The position numbers and the translations under genes were made by a program. Positions 6,398 through 13,697 of a stretch of DNA of 18,217 bases are shown here, piece after piece (the first letter of the stretch is position 1; each line of letters opens with the position of its first letter). A model generated the notes under the pieces. It ran no database searches and was not told the DNA's origin. It saw only the letters and a list, made by a program, of their open reading frames with translations. Source of the DNA: SZUA-186 sp041552135 (GTDB lineage Bacteria; Pseudomonadota; Gammaproteobacteria; UBA9214); assembly GCA_041552135.1 (NCBI GenBank), contig JBFELL010000041.1, positions 1 to 18,217 on the forward strand, read 5' to 3'.

Positions 6398-8971
6398 TCA
6401 GGGGGTTGCATTTGCCCTCATGCGGTCATCGCTGACCACCCTGAGCTCGGGTACGGTGGCGACCTGATCGCCTTCCAGCACGAGCTTCAGATACGGTGTC
6501 TTGTCTGCGGGTGAAAATTCAATCTTCAGATCATGCGGGCCACGCTCCAGTGCCAGGGTGGAAAAACGTGTCTGTTTCCTGTCCAGGCCCTGGCCTGACA
6601 GCAGGGGGCGGTCATCGACAGCGAGACTGATTTCTCCCGAGCCGGTAATGACGAGTTCGAAAAGGCCGTCGCGAGCGACCGTGAACTGCCCCGCCATGCC
6701 GAGGTGTTGCACACCGGTCAGATTACCCAGCTTGCCGTTCAGTTTTACCCGTTTGGCCTCTTTGAGATTGCCTTCGGTCCCCGCTACCTCCATCTTTTCG
6801 CGCCCCGGCCGGTGTGGGTCGGCTGCCTTCACGGCAAGCTTCGGCGGCGCAATATCGATCTTCAGGGGGGCACTGCGTACCACGGTACCGTCGTCAAAGG
6901 TCACACGCACACCCAGTGACACCGGGCCGACGCCAAGCCTTCGCGAGCCAACCCGCAGTTGCCAGCGCCCCCCGTTGACGGGGCCGGATGCCAGTTTCCG
7001 GTTGCCCTGCCAGATCGCCGCCTCCCTGCCGCCGATGGCGGTACCCGTGAGGGTGATATCTTCGCCATAACGGGCCGGCTGCCGGGTATCCAGCAGGAGA
7101 CGATGGTCGCTATTGGCCAGCATCACACCGAAACGAGCGTATGAGCGGGTTTCAACGGGGCCGTCTTCCTGGGCCACCAGCCGTAGATCATGAAAGCCGT
7201 CATCCATGCCTTGCGTATCCCAGGTAAACGTCTTGCCCGCTTGTGCATAGGCCAGCAGTTGACCATCCACCCATAACTCAAGCAGGGCAACGGGGCGCTC
7301 CGGCGCCGGCACCACCTTCGGCTGCAGTGTTACCACGCCCGACCAGGGGGTATCCGTATCGGGTGCAGCCAGGTCCACTTCGGCAAAGCGGGCATACGGC
7401 CGGGCCAGTGGATCACCGACAATCAGCAGCTGATACGGTGCTTCCACGCTCTGGTAGAAGGCCTCGGCAAGGGAACAGCCGTCGGCATAATGGACATGCA
7501 GCAACGGCACCGGAAATTTTGCCTGCAGGCTGAACGGTTCGGCCACCGCGCCACTTGCACCGGCAGCGCCGTAACGGAGAAACTCCGTGAGTTTGGTCTG
7601 CTTGTGGGTGTTGAAATGCCCGCCGTAACTGGTCAGGGATTCGGCGATGGCGCCGGGCAGCAGGCGACTGCCGGAGGACTGCCAGCTGAATCCTGCAGCA
7701 CCCACCACGGCGCCGATAACATCCGCCTTGCCCTGTGGCAGGATACCGTCCTGCCTCGCTTGTCCCCGGCTTAGAATTTCGGCACGATGCCCGCGGCGTT
7801 CCAGTGCGGCGACGGTTTCCAGGAACAGGGGCTGGCGGGTCCCGGAGCGCACGTTGTCGTTCACCAGCAGGTACACCGTGCCGTCCGGCCGGGCCCCGTC
7901 GCTGGATTGCGCGGACGCGAGGTAGTTTTCCACCTCGGGGAGGCTGTTCCCGTGGGTGCCGGTGTAGGCCAGCATTGTCGAGAGATAGTAGCTGTTGACG
8001 GAGTCGCTCCTGAACAACTTCACCGACTGTGTCGCACCGGTCCACTCATAGTGAGTGCTGAAACCATGGGCTGCCTGAAACGGGCCATTGCGTCTTTCCA
8101 TGCGATCCAGCAGGCGCTGCCACGCCGGATCGTCAGAGAGCCGTTTCAGATAGCGGTCATTCCGGCTTTGCAGGCTGCTGGACCAGCCATGGTTGACCGC
8201 CTGCTGCAGGGCCTCCATGGCCTCCCCGGTATTACCCAGGGCGGCATGACTGCGGGCCAGCCCGTGCCACAGGCCGCCATGCTCGGGAAAACCCTGAACC
8301 AGGGCGTCGTAGCCTGCAAGCGCTGCCTGGAAATCCTTTTTCCGGAAGCTCTTTTCCGCCTTGCGCAGCTGGCCCCTTTCCGCTTGCGTCAGTGGCCGGG
8401 GCAATCCCCTGGCCGCGGCCAGGTTACGGCGGAAATACCGGTTTGCATTGCCTGCCAGGTAATACGGGCTCGCGGTTTCAACATGGCGGGCGAAATAGGT
8501 CAGCCCCGTCAGGGACGCCATTTTCCCGTGATATTTCAGCCTGGGGAGCTTGTTGGCCTTCAGGTCCGCCGAGAAATTCACGGCATAGGGAAAACCTGCC
8601 GAGTAGGTAATGATATCAATCTCGTCATCAAGCTGGTTCCGGGTGATGAAATCACGGATGGGCTTCCATATGCGGGTCCGGAAGGTGTCGATACCGATGC
8701 TGTCCGGGTAGGGGATGTCATGCAGCCAGAGCACATGTTCCGGCGGGATGTCGCGCATTTCAACATAGCTGTTGGCGATTTGCATCGACACCGCGGAATC
8801 GCCGTTGACCACAACCAGTACCTTTTCCGGGCCGCCACCCGCGAGGCTGTGATCGGCTAGCAGCTGCATAGCGGCGATCAATAGCGCAGCCAGTCCTGCG
8901 TGCCTGCCGGACCGGAACCGGCAATTGCCGCGGCTGTGGGGCGGGTGTACTGCTTTTGACTCAGGCAGCAT
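6398..8971 (-). CDS. Secreted TIGR03790-like multidomain protein with internal TPRs; function unknown
   Basis: This 857-residue protein has an export signal with hydrophobic core at about 25-39 and probable cleavage after SLA (about 44). Residues 48-160 resemble the uncharacterised TIGR03790 family (VLVVVNGDSAVSMQIANSYVEMRDIPPEHV, then DIITYSAGFPYAVNF). About 202-263 is a tetratricopeptide segment (FRKKDFQAALAGYDALVQGFP; ARSHAALGNTGEAMEALQQA). The TIGR03790-like part then resumes up to LLIVGDPLARPY near 520, a layout recalling caspase/gingipain-fold proteins, but the small-residue stretch GAAGASGAVAEP has no catalytic Cys. An Ig-like segment follows (about 550-605, VDGQLLAYAQ through DGFHDLRLVAQ), then a probable PA14/CBM-like end (about 740-845). 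ATG 8971 is chosen because it is nearest the signal peptide; ATGs at 9004 and 9052 are in frame. It is probably periplasmic or surface-located and may be co-transcribed with the gene at 9100-9468. Confidence 0.72.
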   Translation of the reverse strand: MLPESKAVHPPHSRGNCRFRSGRHAGLAALLIAAMQLLADHSLAGGGPEKVLVVVNGDSAVSMQIANSYVEMRDIPPEHVLWLHDIPYPDSIGIDTFRTRIWKPIRDFITRNQLDDEIDIITYSAGFPYAVNFSADLKANKLPRLKYHGKMASLTGLTYFARHVETASPYYLAGNANRYFRRNLAAARGLPRPLTQAERGQLRKAEKSFRKKDFQAALAGYDALVQGFPEHGGLWHGLARSHAALGNTGEAMEALQQAVNHGWSSSLQSRNDRYLKRLSDDPAWQRLLDRMERRNGPFQAAHGFSTHYEWTGATQSVKLFRSDSVNSYYLSTMLAYTGTHGNSLPEVENYLASAQSSDGARPDGTVYLLVNDNVRSGTRQPLFLETVAALERRGHRAEILSRGQARQDGILPQGKADVIGAVVGAAGFSWQSSGSRLLPGAIAESLTSYGGHFNTHKQTKLTEFLRYGAAGASGAVAEPFSLQAKFPVPLLHVHYADGCSLAEAFYQSVEAPYQLLIVGDPLARPYARFAEVDLAAPDTDTPWSGVVTLQPKVVPAPERPVALLELWVDGQLLAYAQAGKTFTWDTQGMDDGFHDLRLVAQEDGPVETRSYARFGVMLANSDHRLLLDTRQPARYGEDITLTGTAIGGREAAIWQGNRKLASGPVNGGRWQLRVGSRRLGVGPVSLGVRVTFDDGTVVRSAPLKIDIAPPKLAVKAADPHRPGREKMEVAGTEGNLKEAKRVKLNGKLGNLTGVQHLGMAGQFTVARDGLFELVITGSGEISLAVDDRPLLSGQGLDRKQTRFSTLALERGPHDLKIEFSPADKTPYLKLVLEGDQVATVPELRVVSDDRMRANATP

Positions 8972-9099
8972 CCTGGGTGTCAGACGGCGTGCCTGTGGCA
9001 GCATCCCTGCAAAACCGGCATGCCGTTTGCCAGCGACGGTATTCAACAGCATCCGCCGTTTTCATGGCCCGGTGCAGTAGCGGGTCACATGGCAGCCGG

Positions 9100-9468
9100 T
9101 CAGCCGATCAGCAATGCCGCCACGACACGCCGGTCCTCGGATAGCAGGACGTTGTAGGTGCGGCAGGCGGCCGCGGTATCCATGACCTCGACACCGATGC
9201 CCCGGGCCAGGTAAGCGGCCGTCCATGCCGCTGGCGGGAAGCGCAGGGTATCACCGGTGCCGATGAGGATGATCTCCGGATCCAGCCGGGCGAAGCGTTC
9301 CAGGTGCGCGGCCTGCATTTCCTCGAAGACGGCGGGCAGCCAGTCATGGATGATGCGTTTTGGCGTGACGATGACGCTGGTCGTGATGGCTTCGCCATTC
9401 ACCGTCACCTGGCCGCTGGCATAGGCACTGATGCTGTTGCCGTCGATTCTTTCCTGTGAAAATCGCAT
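9100..9468 (-). CDS. Mth938-like domain protein (DUF498 family)
   Basis: This 122-residue protein has the Mth938/DUF498 fold signature: an N-terminal YASGQVTVNGEAITTSVIVTP hairpin region, then HDWLPAVFEEM, the LDPEIILIGTGDTLRFPP strand-loop and a C-terminal VEVMDTAAACRTYNVLLSEDRRVVAALL segment. This domain also occurs in NDUFAF3, a mitochondrial complex I assembly factor. The bacterial stand-alone proteins have no firmly assigned role. ATG 9468 gives the usual length of about 120; the open frame runs further upstream to 9609 but that extension has no family similarity that I can see. It is divergent from alaC and lies 128 nt upstream of the large secreted-protein gene on the same strand. From memory it often neighbours alaC or hom in related genomes. 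Confidence 0.8.
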   Translation of the reverse strand: MRFSQERIDGNSISAYASGQVTVNGEAITTSVIVTPKRIIHDWLPAVFEEMQAAHLERFARLDPEIILIGTGDTLRFPPAAWTAAYLARGIGVEVMDTAAACRTYNVLLSEDRRVVAALLIG

Positions 9469-9619
9469 AGGGAAACCATACAAAGGCCTGCCCGGGCTGG
9501 CAAGCCTGCCGGCAGCCAGCGGGGTGCTGCAGTAAACCGGTGTGTGGTTCGGGACGAGGGACGGCCTGCACCAGACCGGCAGGGTTTGTCTACCCCCTTG
9601 TTTGTCCATGGAAATGTAA

Positions 9620-9629
9620 GTAACGTTAC
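9620..9629. promoter_or_regulatory. GTAACGTTAC perfect palindrome upstream of alaC
   Basis: A 10-bp perfect palindrome lies in the 218-nt gap between the divergent Mth938-domain gene and alaC, just before a TATACC hexamer at 9634-9639 that could be a weak -10 element. No convincing -35 is seen. It could be an operator half-site pair or chance. Nothing else is recognised between 9469 and 9686. Confidence 0.2.
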
Positions 9630-9686
9630 CGCGTATACCCGCTTTCGGAAAAAGCCTTTAACCCTGCATGACTTCCGGTTGTTGAC

Positions 9687-10892
9687 GTGATCGAGGAATT
9701 CGCCCGCATCAAGCGCCTGCCGCCGTATGTTTTCAACATCGTCAACGAGTTGAAGGCAACGGCGCGTGCCCGTGGCGAAGACATCATCGACTTCGGCATG
9801 GGCAACCCGGACCAGCCGACGCCGCAACACATCGTCGACAAGCTGGTGGAGGCCGCGCAGCGCCCGGACACGCACCGCTATTCACTCTCCCGGGGTATCC
9901 CGCGACTGCGCAAGGCGATCTGCGACTGGTACGGTCGCCGCTACGATGTCGATCTCGATTACGACCGGCACGCCATTGTCACCATCGGCTCGAAGGAGGG
10001 GCTCGCCCACCTCGCGCTGGCGACCATGGGGCCGGGGGATGCCGTGCTGGTGCCGAACCCGGCCTATCCGATCCACCCCTACGGCTTTGCCATTGCCGGT
10101 GCCGACATCCGCCATGTGCCGCTGCGCCCCGGCGTGGACTTCTTTGCCGAACTGGAAAAGGCGATCAAGGACTCCTGGCCACGGCCCAGGATGCTGATCC
10201 TGAATTTTCCCGGCAATCCCACGACCCAGTGCGTCGAGCTGGATTTCTACGAAAAGGTCGTCGACATCGCCCGCGAGAACGATATCTGGGTCATCCAGGA
10301 TCTGGCCTATGCCGACCTGGTGTTCGACGGCTACAAGGCACCGTCCATCCTGCAGGTCGACGGGGCGATGGACTGCGCAGTCGAGTTTTTCTCGCTCTCC
10401 AAGAGCTATAATATGCCCGGCTGGCGGGTCGGCTTCATGTGCGGCAACGAAACCCTGGTTGCGGCGCTGGCGCGGATCAAGTCCTACCTGGATTACGGCA
10501 TGTTCACCCCGATCCAGGTGGCGGCCATCACGGCGCTGGACGGTCCGCAGGACTGCGTGCAGGAGATCTGCAGCATGTACCGCAGTCGCCGGGATGTCCT
10601 GTGTGACGGTCTGAACAGTCTCGGCTGGCCGGTGGAGCGTCCGCGCGGCACCATGTTCGTCTGGGCACCGATCCCGGAACCGTACCGGGAAATGGGCTCG
10701 CTGGAATTTTCCAAGAAGCTACTGGTTGATGCCAAGGTGGCAGTCTCCCCGGGGGTCGGTTTCGGCTCCTACGGTGATGACCATGTCCGCTTCGGCCTGA
10801 TTGAAAATGAGCATCGCACGCGCCAGGCCGTCCGCGGTATCCGGGACATGTTCCGCCGGGACCTGAGCCAGGCGCGCGCCTCGGGAGGATAA
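9687..10892 (+). CDS. alaC: Glutamate-pyruvate (alanine) aminotransferase AlaC
   Basis: AlaC is a class I/II PLP-dependent aminotransferase that makes L-alanine from pyruvate and glutamate. The 401-residue product follows E. coli AlaC along its whole length: RIKRLPPYVFNIVNELK at the start, DFGMGNPDQPTP, RPDTHRYSLSRGIPRLR, VTIGSKEGLAHL, LVPNPAYPIHPYG, and the PLP-lysine motif SLSKSYNMPGWRVGFM with Lys239. It ends with SPGVGFGSYGDDHVRFGLIEN. The start is GTG 9687, giving MIEEFARIKRLPPYV; no strong ribosome site precedes it, so it is slightly uncertain. The TAA stop is 4 bases before the hom start, so the two genes are probably one transcript. The linkage of alanine and aspartate-family genes is common in this lineage from memory. 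Confidence 0.93.
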   Translation: MIEEFARIKRLPPYVFNIVNELKATARARGEDIIDFGMGNPDQPTPQHIVDKLVEAAQRPDTHRYSLSRGIPRLRKAICDWYGRRYDVDLDYDRHAIVTIGSKEGLAHLALATMGPGDAVLVPNPAYPIHPYGFAIAGADIRHVPLRPGVDFFAELEKAIKDSWPRPRMLILNFPGNPTTQCVELDFYEKVVDIARENDIWVIQDLAYADLVFDGYKAPSILQVDGAMDCAVEFFSLSKSYNMPGWRVGFMCGNETLVAALARIKSYLDYGMFTPIQVAAITALDGPQDCVQEICSMYRSRRDVLCDGLNSLGWPVERPRGTMFVWAPIPEPYREMGSLEFSKKLLVDAKVAVSPGVGFGSYGDDHVRFGLIENEHRTRQAVRGIRDMFRRDLSQARASGG

Positions 10893-10896
10893 TTCA

Positions 10897-12213
10897 TTGA
10901 ATCCGGTTAATGTTGGCCTGCTGGGTCTTGGCACGGTGGGCGGGGGGACCTTTAACGTCCTGAACCGCAACGCCAGGGAAATCGTCCGGCGTGCCGGGCG
11001 CGGCATTCAGATCACGCACGCAGCGGCGCGCGAGTACGACGCGTCGCGCCTGCCCGGCATCGACGCGATCACGGTCTCGGACGATGCCTTTGCCGTGGTC
11101 GATGACCCGGGCGTTGATATCGTCGTCGAGCTGATCGGCGGCTACGAGCCGGCGCGCGAGCTGGTGCTGAAGGCGATTGCCAATGGCAAACACGTGGTCA
11201 CGGCCAACAAGGCGCTGATCGCGCTGCACGGCAACGAGATCTTCGCCGCGGCGCAGGAGCGGGGCGTCATGGTGGCTTTCGAGGCCGCCGTGGCCGGCGG
11301 CATCCCGATCATCAAGGCGATCCGCGAGGGGCTGGCCGCCAACCAGATCGAGTGGCTGACCGGCATCATCAACGGCACCGGCAACTTCATCCTGACCGAG
11401 ATGCGCGACAAGGGACGTGACTTCGACGACGTCCTGAAGGAGGCGCAGCAGCTGGGCTATGCCGAGGCGGACCCGACCTTCGATATCGAGGGCATCGATG
11501 CCGCGCACAAGCTGACCATCCTGGCCTCGATCGCATTCGGTATCCCGCTGCAGTTCGACCGGGTGTACACCGAGGGCATCAGCCACATCACCCGGGAGGA
11601 TGTCGCCTATGCCGGGGAGTTCGGCTACCGCATCAAGCACCTCGGCTTCACCCGCCGCTCCGCCGACGGCATCGAGCTGCGCGTGCATCCGACCCTGATT
11701 CCCGAGCGCCGCCTGATCGCCAATGTCGACGGCGTCATGAATGCCGTGCTGGTGAAGGCCGACGCCGTCGGGCCGACGCTGTACTATGGCGCCGGCGCGG
11801 GTTCCGAGCCGACCGCCTCGGCCGTGGTGGCCGACATCATCGACGTGGTGCGCACCCTGACGGCCGATCCCGGGAACCGGGTGCCGCATCTCGCCTTCCA
11901 GCCGCAGGCCCTGTCCGATGTGCCGATACTGGCCATGGACGAGGTGGAGACGGCGTACTACCTGAGGATGCTGGCCACGGACAAGCCGGGTGTGCTGTCC
12001 GATGTCACGCGCATCCTGGGCAATGCCGGCATCAGTATCGAGGCGATCCTGCAAAAGGAGCCGGCCGCGGGTGCCGCCGAGGTGCCGATCATCATGCTGA
12101 CACACACCGTGCGCGAGCGGCAGATGAATGCGGCGATCGGGAAAATCGAGTCGCTGGGCAGCATTCATGGTGCCGTGACGCGCATACGGCTGGAACACCT
12201 GGACTGCGATTGA
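10897..12213 (+). CDS. hom: Homoserine dehydrogenase
   Basis: Hom reduces aspartate semialdehyde to homoserine with NAD(P)H, the branch step toward threonine and methionine. The 438-residue product has an N-terminal nucleotide-binding fold (VGLLGLGTVGGGTF), the catalytic homoserine dehydrogenase domain (ELIGGYEPARELVLKAI, VTANKALIA, FEAAVAGGIPIIKAIREGL, INGTGNFILTEM, DPTFDIEGIDAAHKLTILA), and a C-terminal ACT domain from about 350 (YYLRMLATDKPGVLSDVTRIL) that typically mediates threonine feedback. It is the monofunctional type, without a fused aspartokinase. The start is TTG 10897, strongly supported by GGGAGGA at 10884-10890 six bases upstream and the MNPVNVGLLG opening. It forms a unit with alaC upstream and thrC 111 nt downstream. 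Confidence 0.95.
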   Translation: MNPVNVGLLGLGTVGGGTFNVLNRNAREIVRRAGRGIQITHAAAREYDASRLPGIDAITVSDDAFAVVDDPGVDIVVELIGGYEPARELVLKAIANGKHVVTANKALIALHGNEIFAAAQERGVMVAFEAAVAGGIPIIKAIREGLAANQIEWLTGIINGTGNFILTEMRDKGRDFDDVLKEAQQLGYAEADPTFDIEGIDAAHKLTILASIAFGIPLQFDRVYTEGISHITREDVAYAGEFGYRIKHLGFTRRSADGIELRVHPTLIPERRLIANVDGVMNAVLVKADAVGPTLYYGAGAGSEPTASAVVADIIDVVRTLTADPGNRVPHLAFQPQALSDVPILAMDEVETAYYLRMLATDKPGVLSDVTRILGNAGISIEAILQKEPAAGAAEVPIIMLTHTVRERQMNAAIGKIESLGSIHGAVTRIRLEHLDCD

Positions 12214-12232
12214 TTGAATTGCATGCCTGGGA

Positions 12233-12297
12233 CGGGCAAGGCGAAGCGTGCCCGGCGTTATCCATGATGGGCACGTCGCTTTGCTCCTTTGCCCATC
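12233..12297. repeat. Two hairpins of a GGGCA/TGCCC dispersed-repeat type between hom and thrC
   Basis: Hairpin one is CGGGCA (12233-12238) and TGCCCG (12249-12254) with a 10-nt loop. Hairpin two is GATGGGCA (12266-12273) and TGCCCATC (12290-12297) with a 16-nt loop, followed by CTAC. The GATGGGCA...TGCCCATCCTAC form resembles an intergenic repeat family I recall from many gammaproteobacteria. Neither hairpin has a T-run, so this is not a plain terminator or attenuator. Confidence 0.6.
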
Positions 12298-12324
12298 CTA
12301 CTGTGAAAAACCGGAAATAATTGT

Positions 12325-13455
12325 ATGTCTACTGGATCCCGCTACACCGGCCTCATCGAACATTACCGTGATCGCATGCCCGTCACGGATGACACGCGGA
12401 TCATCAGCCTCGGCGAGGGCAACACGCCCCTGGTCCGGCTGGAGAACATCCCGCGCGAGATCGGCAGCGATGTCGAACTCTACATCAAGTACGAGGGCCT
12501 GAACCCGACCGGCTCGTTCAAGGACCGCGGCATGACCATGGCCGTGACACGCGCCGTGGAGGAGGGCAGTCGTGCCGTCCTGTGCGCCTCCACCGGCAAC
12601 ACCTCGGCGGCCGCGGCGGCCTATGCCGCGCGCGCCGGGATTACCGCCTTCGTGATCATCCCGGAAGGCAAGATCGCGCTCGGCAAGCTGGCGCAGGCCA
12701 TGATCCACGGCGCCGTCGTGATCCAGATCCGCGGCAATTTCGATGACGGCATGCGGCTGGTCAAGGAGGTCGCCGAGCACGCACCGGTGACCATCGTCAA
12801 TTCCATCAACCCGTACCGTCTGCAGGGCCAGAAGTCCGCGGCCTTCGAGATCGTCGACGAGCTTGGCCGCGCGCCCGACTTCCACTGCCTGCCGGTGGGC
12901 AATGCCGGCAATATCACCGCGCACTGGATCGGCTATACCGAGTATGCCGGCATGAACACACAGGCCTGCGCCTTCTGCGGTGGCGACTGCAGGCACCCGG
13001 GCAAGACCGTTGCCGGAAACCGTCCGACCATGGTCGGCTACCAGGCGGCCGGTGCCGCGCCCTTCATGCGCGGCGAAATGGTGGACCACCCGGAGACGGT
13101 GGCCACGGCCATCCGCATCGGTCACCCGCAATCCTGGGAGCAGGCCTGGAAGGTCAAGGAGGAATCCGGCGGCTGGTTCGACGAATGCACGGATGCGGAG
13201 ATCCTGGCAGCGCAGAAACTGCTGACGTCGAAGGAGGGCATCTTCTGCGAGCCGGCGTCCGCCACCTCGGTGGCCGGTGCCCTGCGCGATATCCGCTCCG
13301 GCAGGATACCGGCCGGCAGCAGCGTGGTATGCACCCTGACCGGGCATGGCCTGAAGGACCCGGACACCGCCATCCAGCAGTGCCAGGAAGGCATGATCAC
13401 GGTGGATGCCGAGCTGGATGCCGTGAAGGAAGCGATTGTCAGCAACCTGACCTGA
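12325..13455 (+). CDS. thrC: Threonine synthase, with an internal Cys/His cluster
   Basis: ThrC converts O-phosphohomoserine to threonine using PLP. The 376-residue product has the short-form fold II layout: ISLGEGNTPLVRLE, the PLP-lysine motif NPTGSFKDRGM with Lys66, CASTGNTSAAAAAYAARAG, the phosphate-binding VGNAGNITAHWIGY, and CTLTGHGLKDP near the end. Between GYTEY and GYQAAGAAP there is an unusual loop, about 208-234, containing C215-x2-C218-x3-C222-x-H224. Typical ThrC has a shorter segment there without cysteines. The ATG at 12325 has GGAA at 12313-12316 eight bases upstream. It follows hom, and thrB is not in the window. Its 3' flank is a repeat-rich gap. Confidence 0.95.
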   Translation: MSTGSRYTGLIEHYRDRMPVTDDTRIISLGEGNTPLVRLENIPREIGSDVELYIKYEGLNPTGSFKDRGMTMAVTRAVEEGSRAVLCASTGNTSAAAAAYAARAGITAFVIIPEGKIALGKLAQAMIHGAVVIQIRGNFDDGMRLVKEVAEHAPVTIVNSINPYRLQGQKSAAFEIVDELGRAPDFHCLPVGNAGNITAHWIGYTEYAGMNTQACAFCGGDCRHPGKTVAGNRPTMVGYQAAGAAPFMRGEMVDHPETVATAIRIGHPQSWEQAWKVKEESGGWFDECTDAEILAAQKLLTSKEGIFCEPASATSVAGALRDIRSGRIPAGSSVVCTLTGHGLKDPDTAIQQCQEGMITVDAELDAVKEAIVSNLT

Positions 13456-13530
13456 TACCTCTGCAGGTCGGGTACAGGGAGCGTAGCGACCGTGTCGTAC
13501 TCAATGCCGGATGCTTTACCGGGCCTTCTC

Positions 13531-13610
13531 GTAGCTCGGGTTAGCCCGGAGGGCGTAACCCGACGCAATGGTATGCCGGAGTATGGTGCTTCGCACCTCA
13601 TCCGACCTAC
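13531..13610. repeat. Two-armed palindromic repeat (GTAGCTCGGG...CCGACCTAC)
   Basis: The unit begins GTAGCTCGG and ends CCGACCTAC, which pair with one mismatch. Inside are two hairpins. One is at 13537-13562, with CGGGTTAGCCC pairing with GGGCGTAACCCG around a GGA loop and one bulged base. The other is at 13585-13597, GGTGC-ttc-GCACC. The second hairpin and its right flank match the half-unit found at 74-110. This is a BIME-like dispersed repeat layout. The preceding 13456-13530 looks like a decayed further element (GGTCGGGTACAGGGAGCG) but I cannot define it. Confidence 0.7.
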
Positions 13611-13629
13611 AGTTAATCCATGGATACCC

Positions 13630-13695
13630 GGTGGGGGCGGCGCCCTCGCCGCGATGGGGTGTGTGATGAATCGCGCCGGGGGCGGCGCTCCTACC
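13630..13695. repeat. 26-bp imperfect inverted repeat directly before recJ
   Basis: The left arm 13630-13655 and right arm 13670-13695 pair at 21 of 26 positions by my count, with a 14-nt loop. The right arm ends GGGGGCGGCGCTCCTACC. It resembles the GTAGGAGCGGC...CGCGAT repeat class recalled from Pseudomonas, Xanthomonas and relatives. It ends two bases before the likely recJ ATG at 13698, so any ribosome-binding site must lie inside the right arm. Confidence 0.7.
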
Positions 13696-13697
13696 GT

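Noticed and set aside
7787..8860. A 357-residue + strand open frame opposite the TIGR03790-like gene
   Set aside because: The - strand frame has a signal peptide, TPRs and family motifs; the + strand frame has none.
8961..9065. A 34-codon - strand frame upstream of the large secreted-protein gene
   Set aside because: Weak ribosome site, no recognisable features, and it overlaps the region of possible starts of the larger gene.
10894..12198. A 434-residue - strand open frame opposite hom
   Set aside because: It mirrors the hom reading frame, is His/Asp/Gly-biased as antisense frames are, and has no ribosome site or domain.
12233..12297. A transcription attenuator for thrC
   Set aside because: There is no T-run after either hairpin and no leader peptide rich in Thr or Ile; a dispersed repeat explains it better.
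13620..13697. An upstream in-frame ATG for recJ
   Set aside because: It would translate a dispersed inverted repeat into 26 Arg/Gly-rich residues absent from RecJ; ATG 13698 fits the family.
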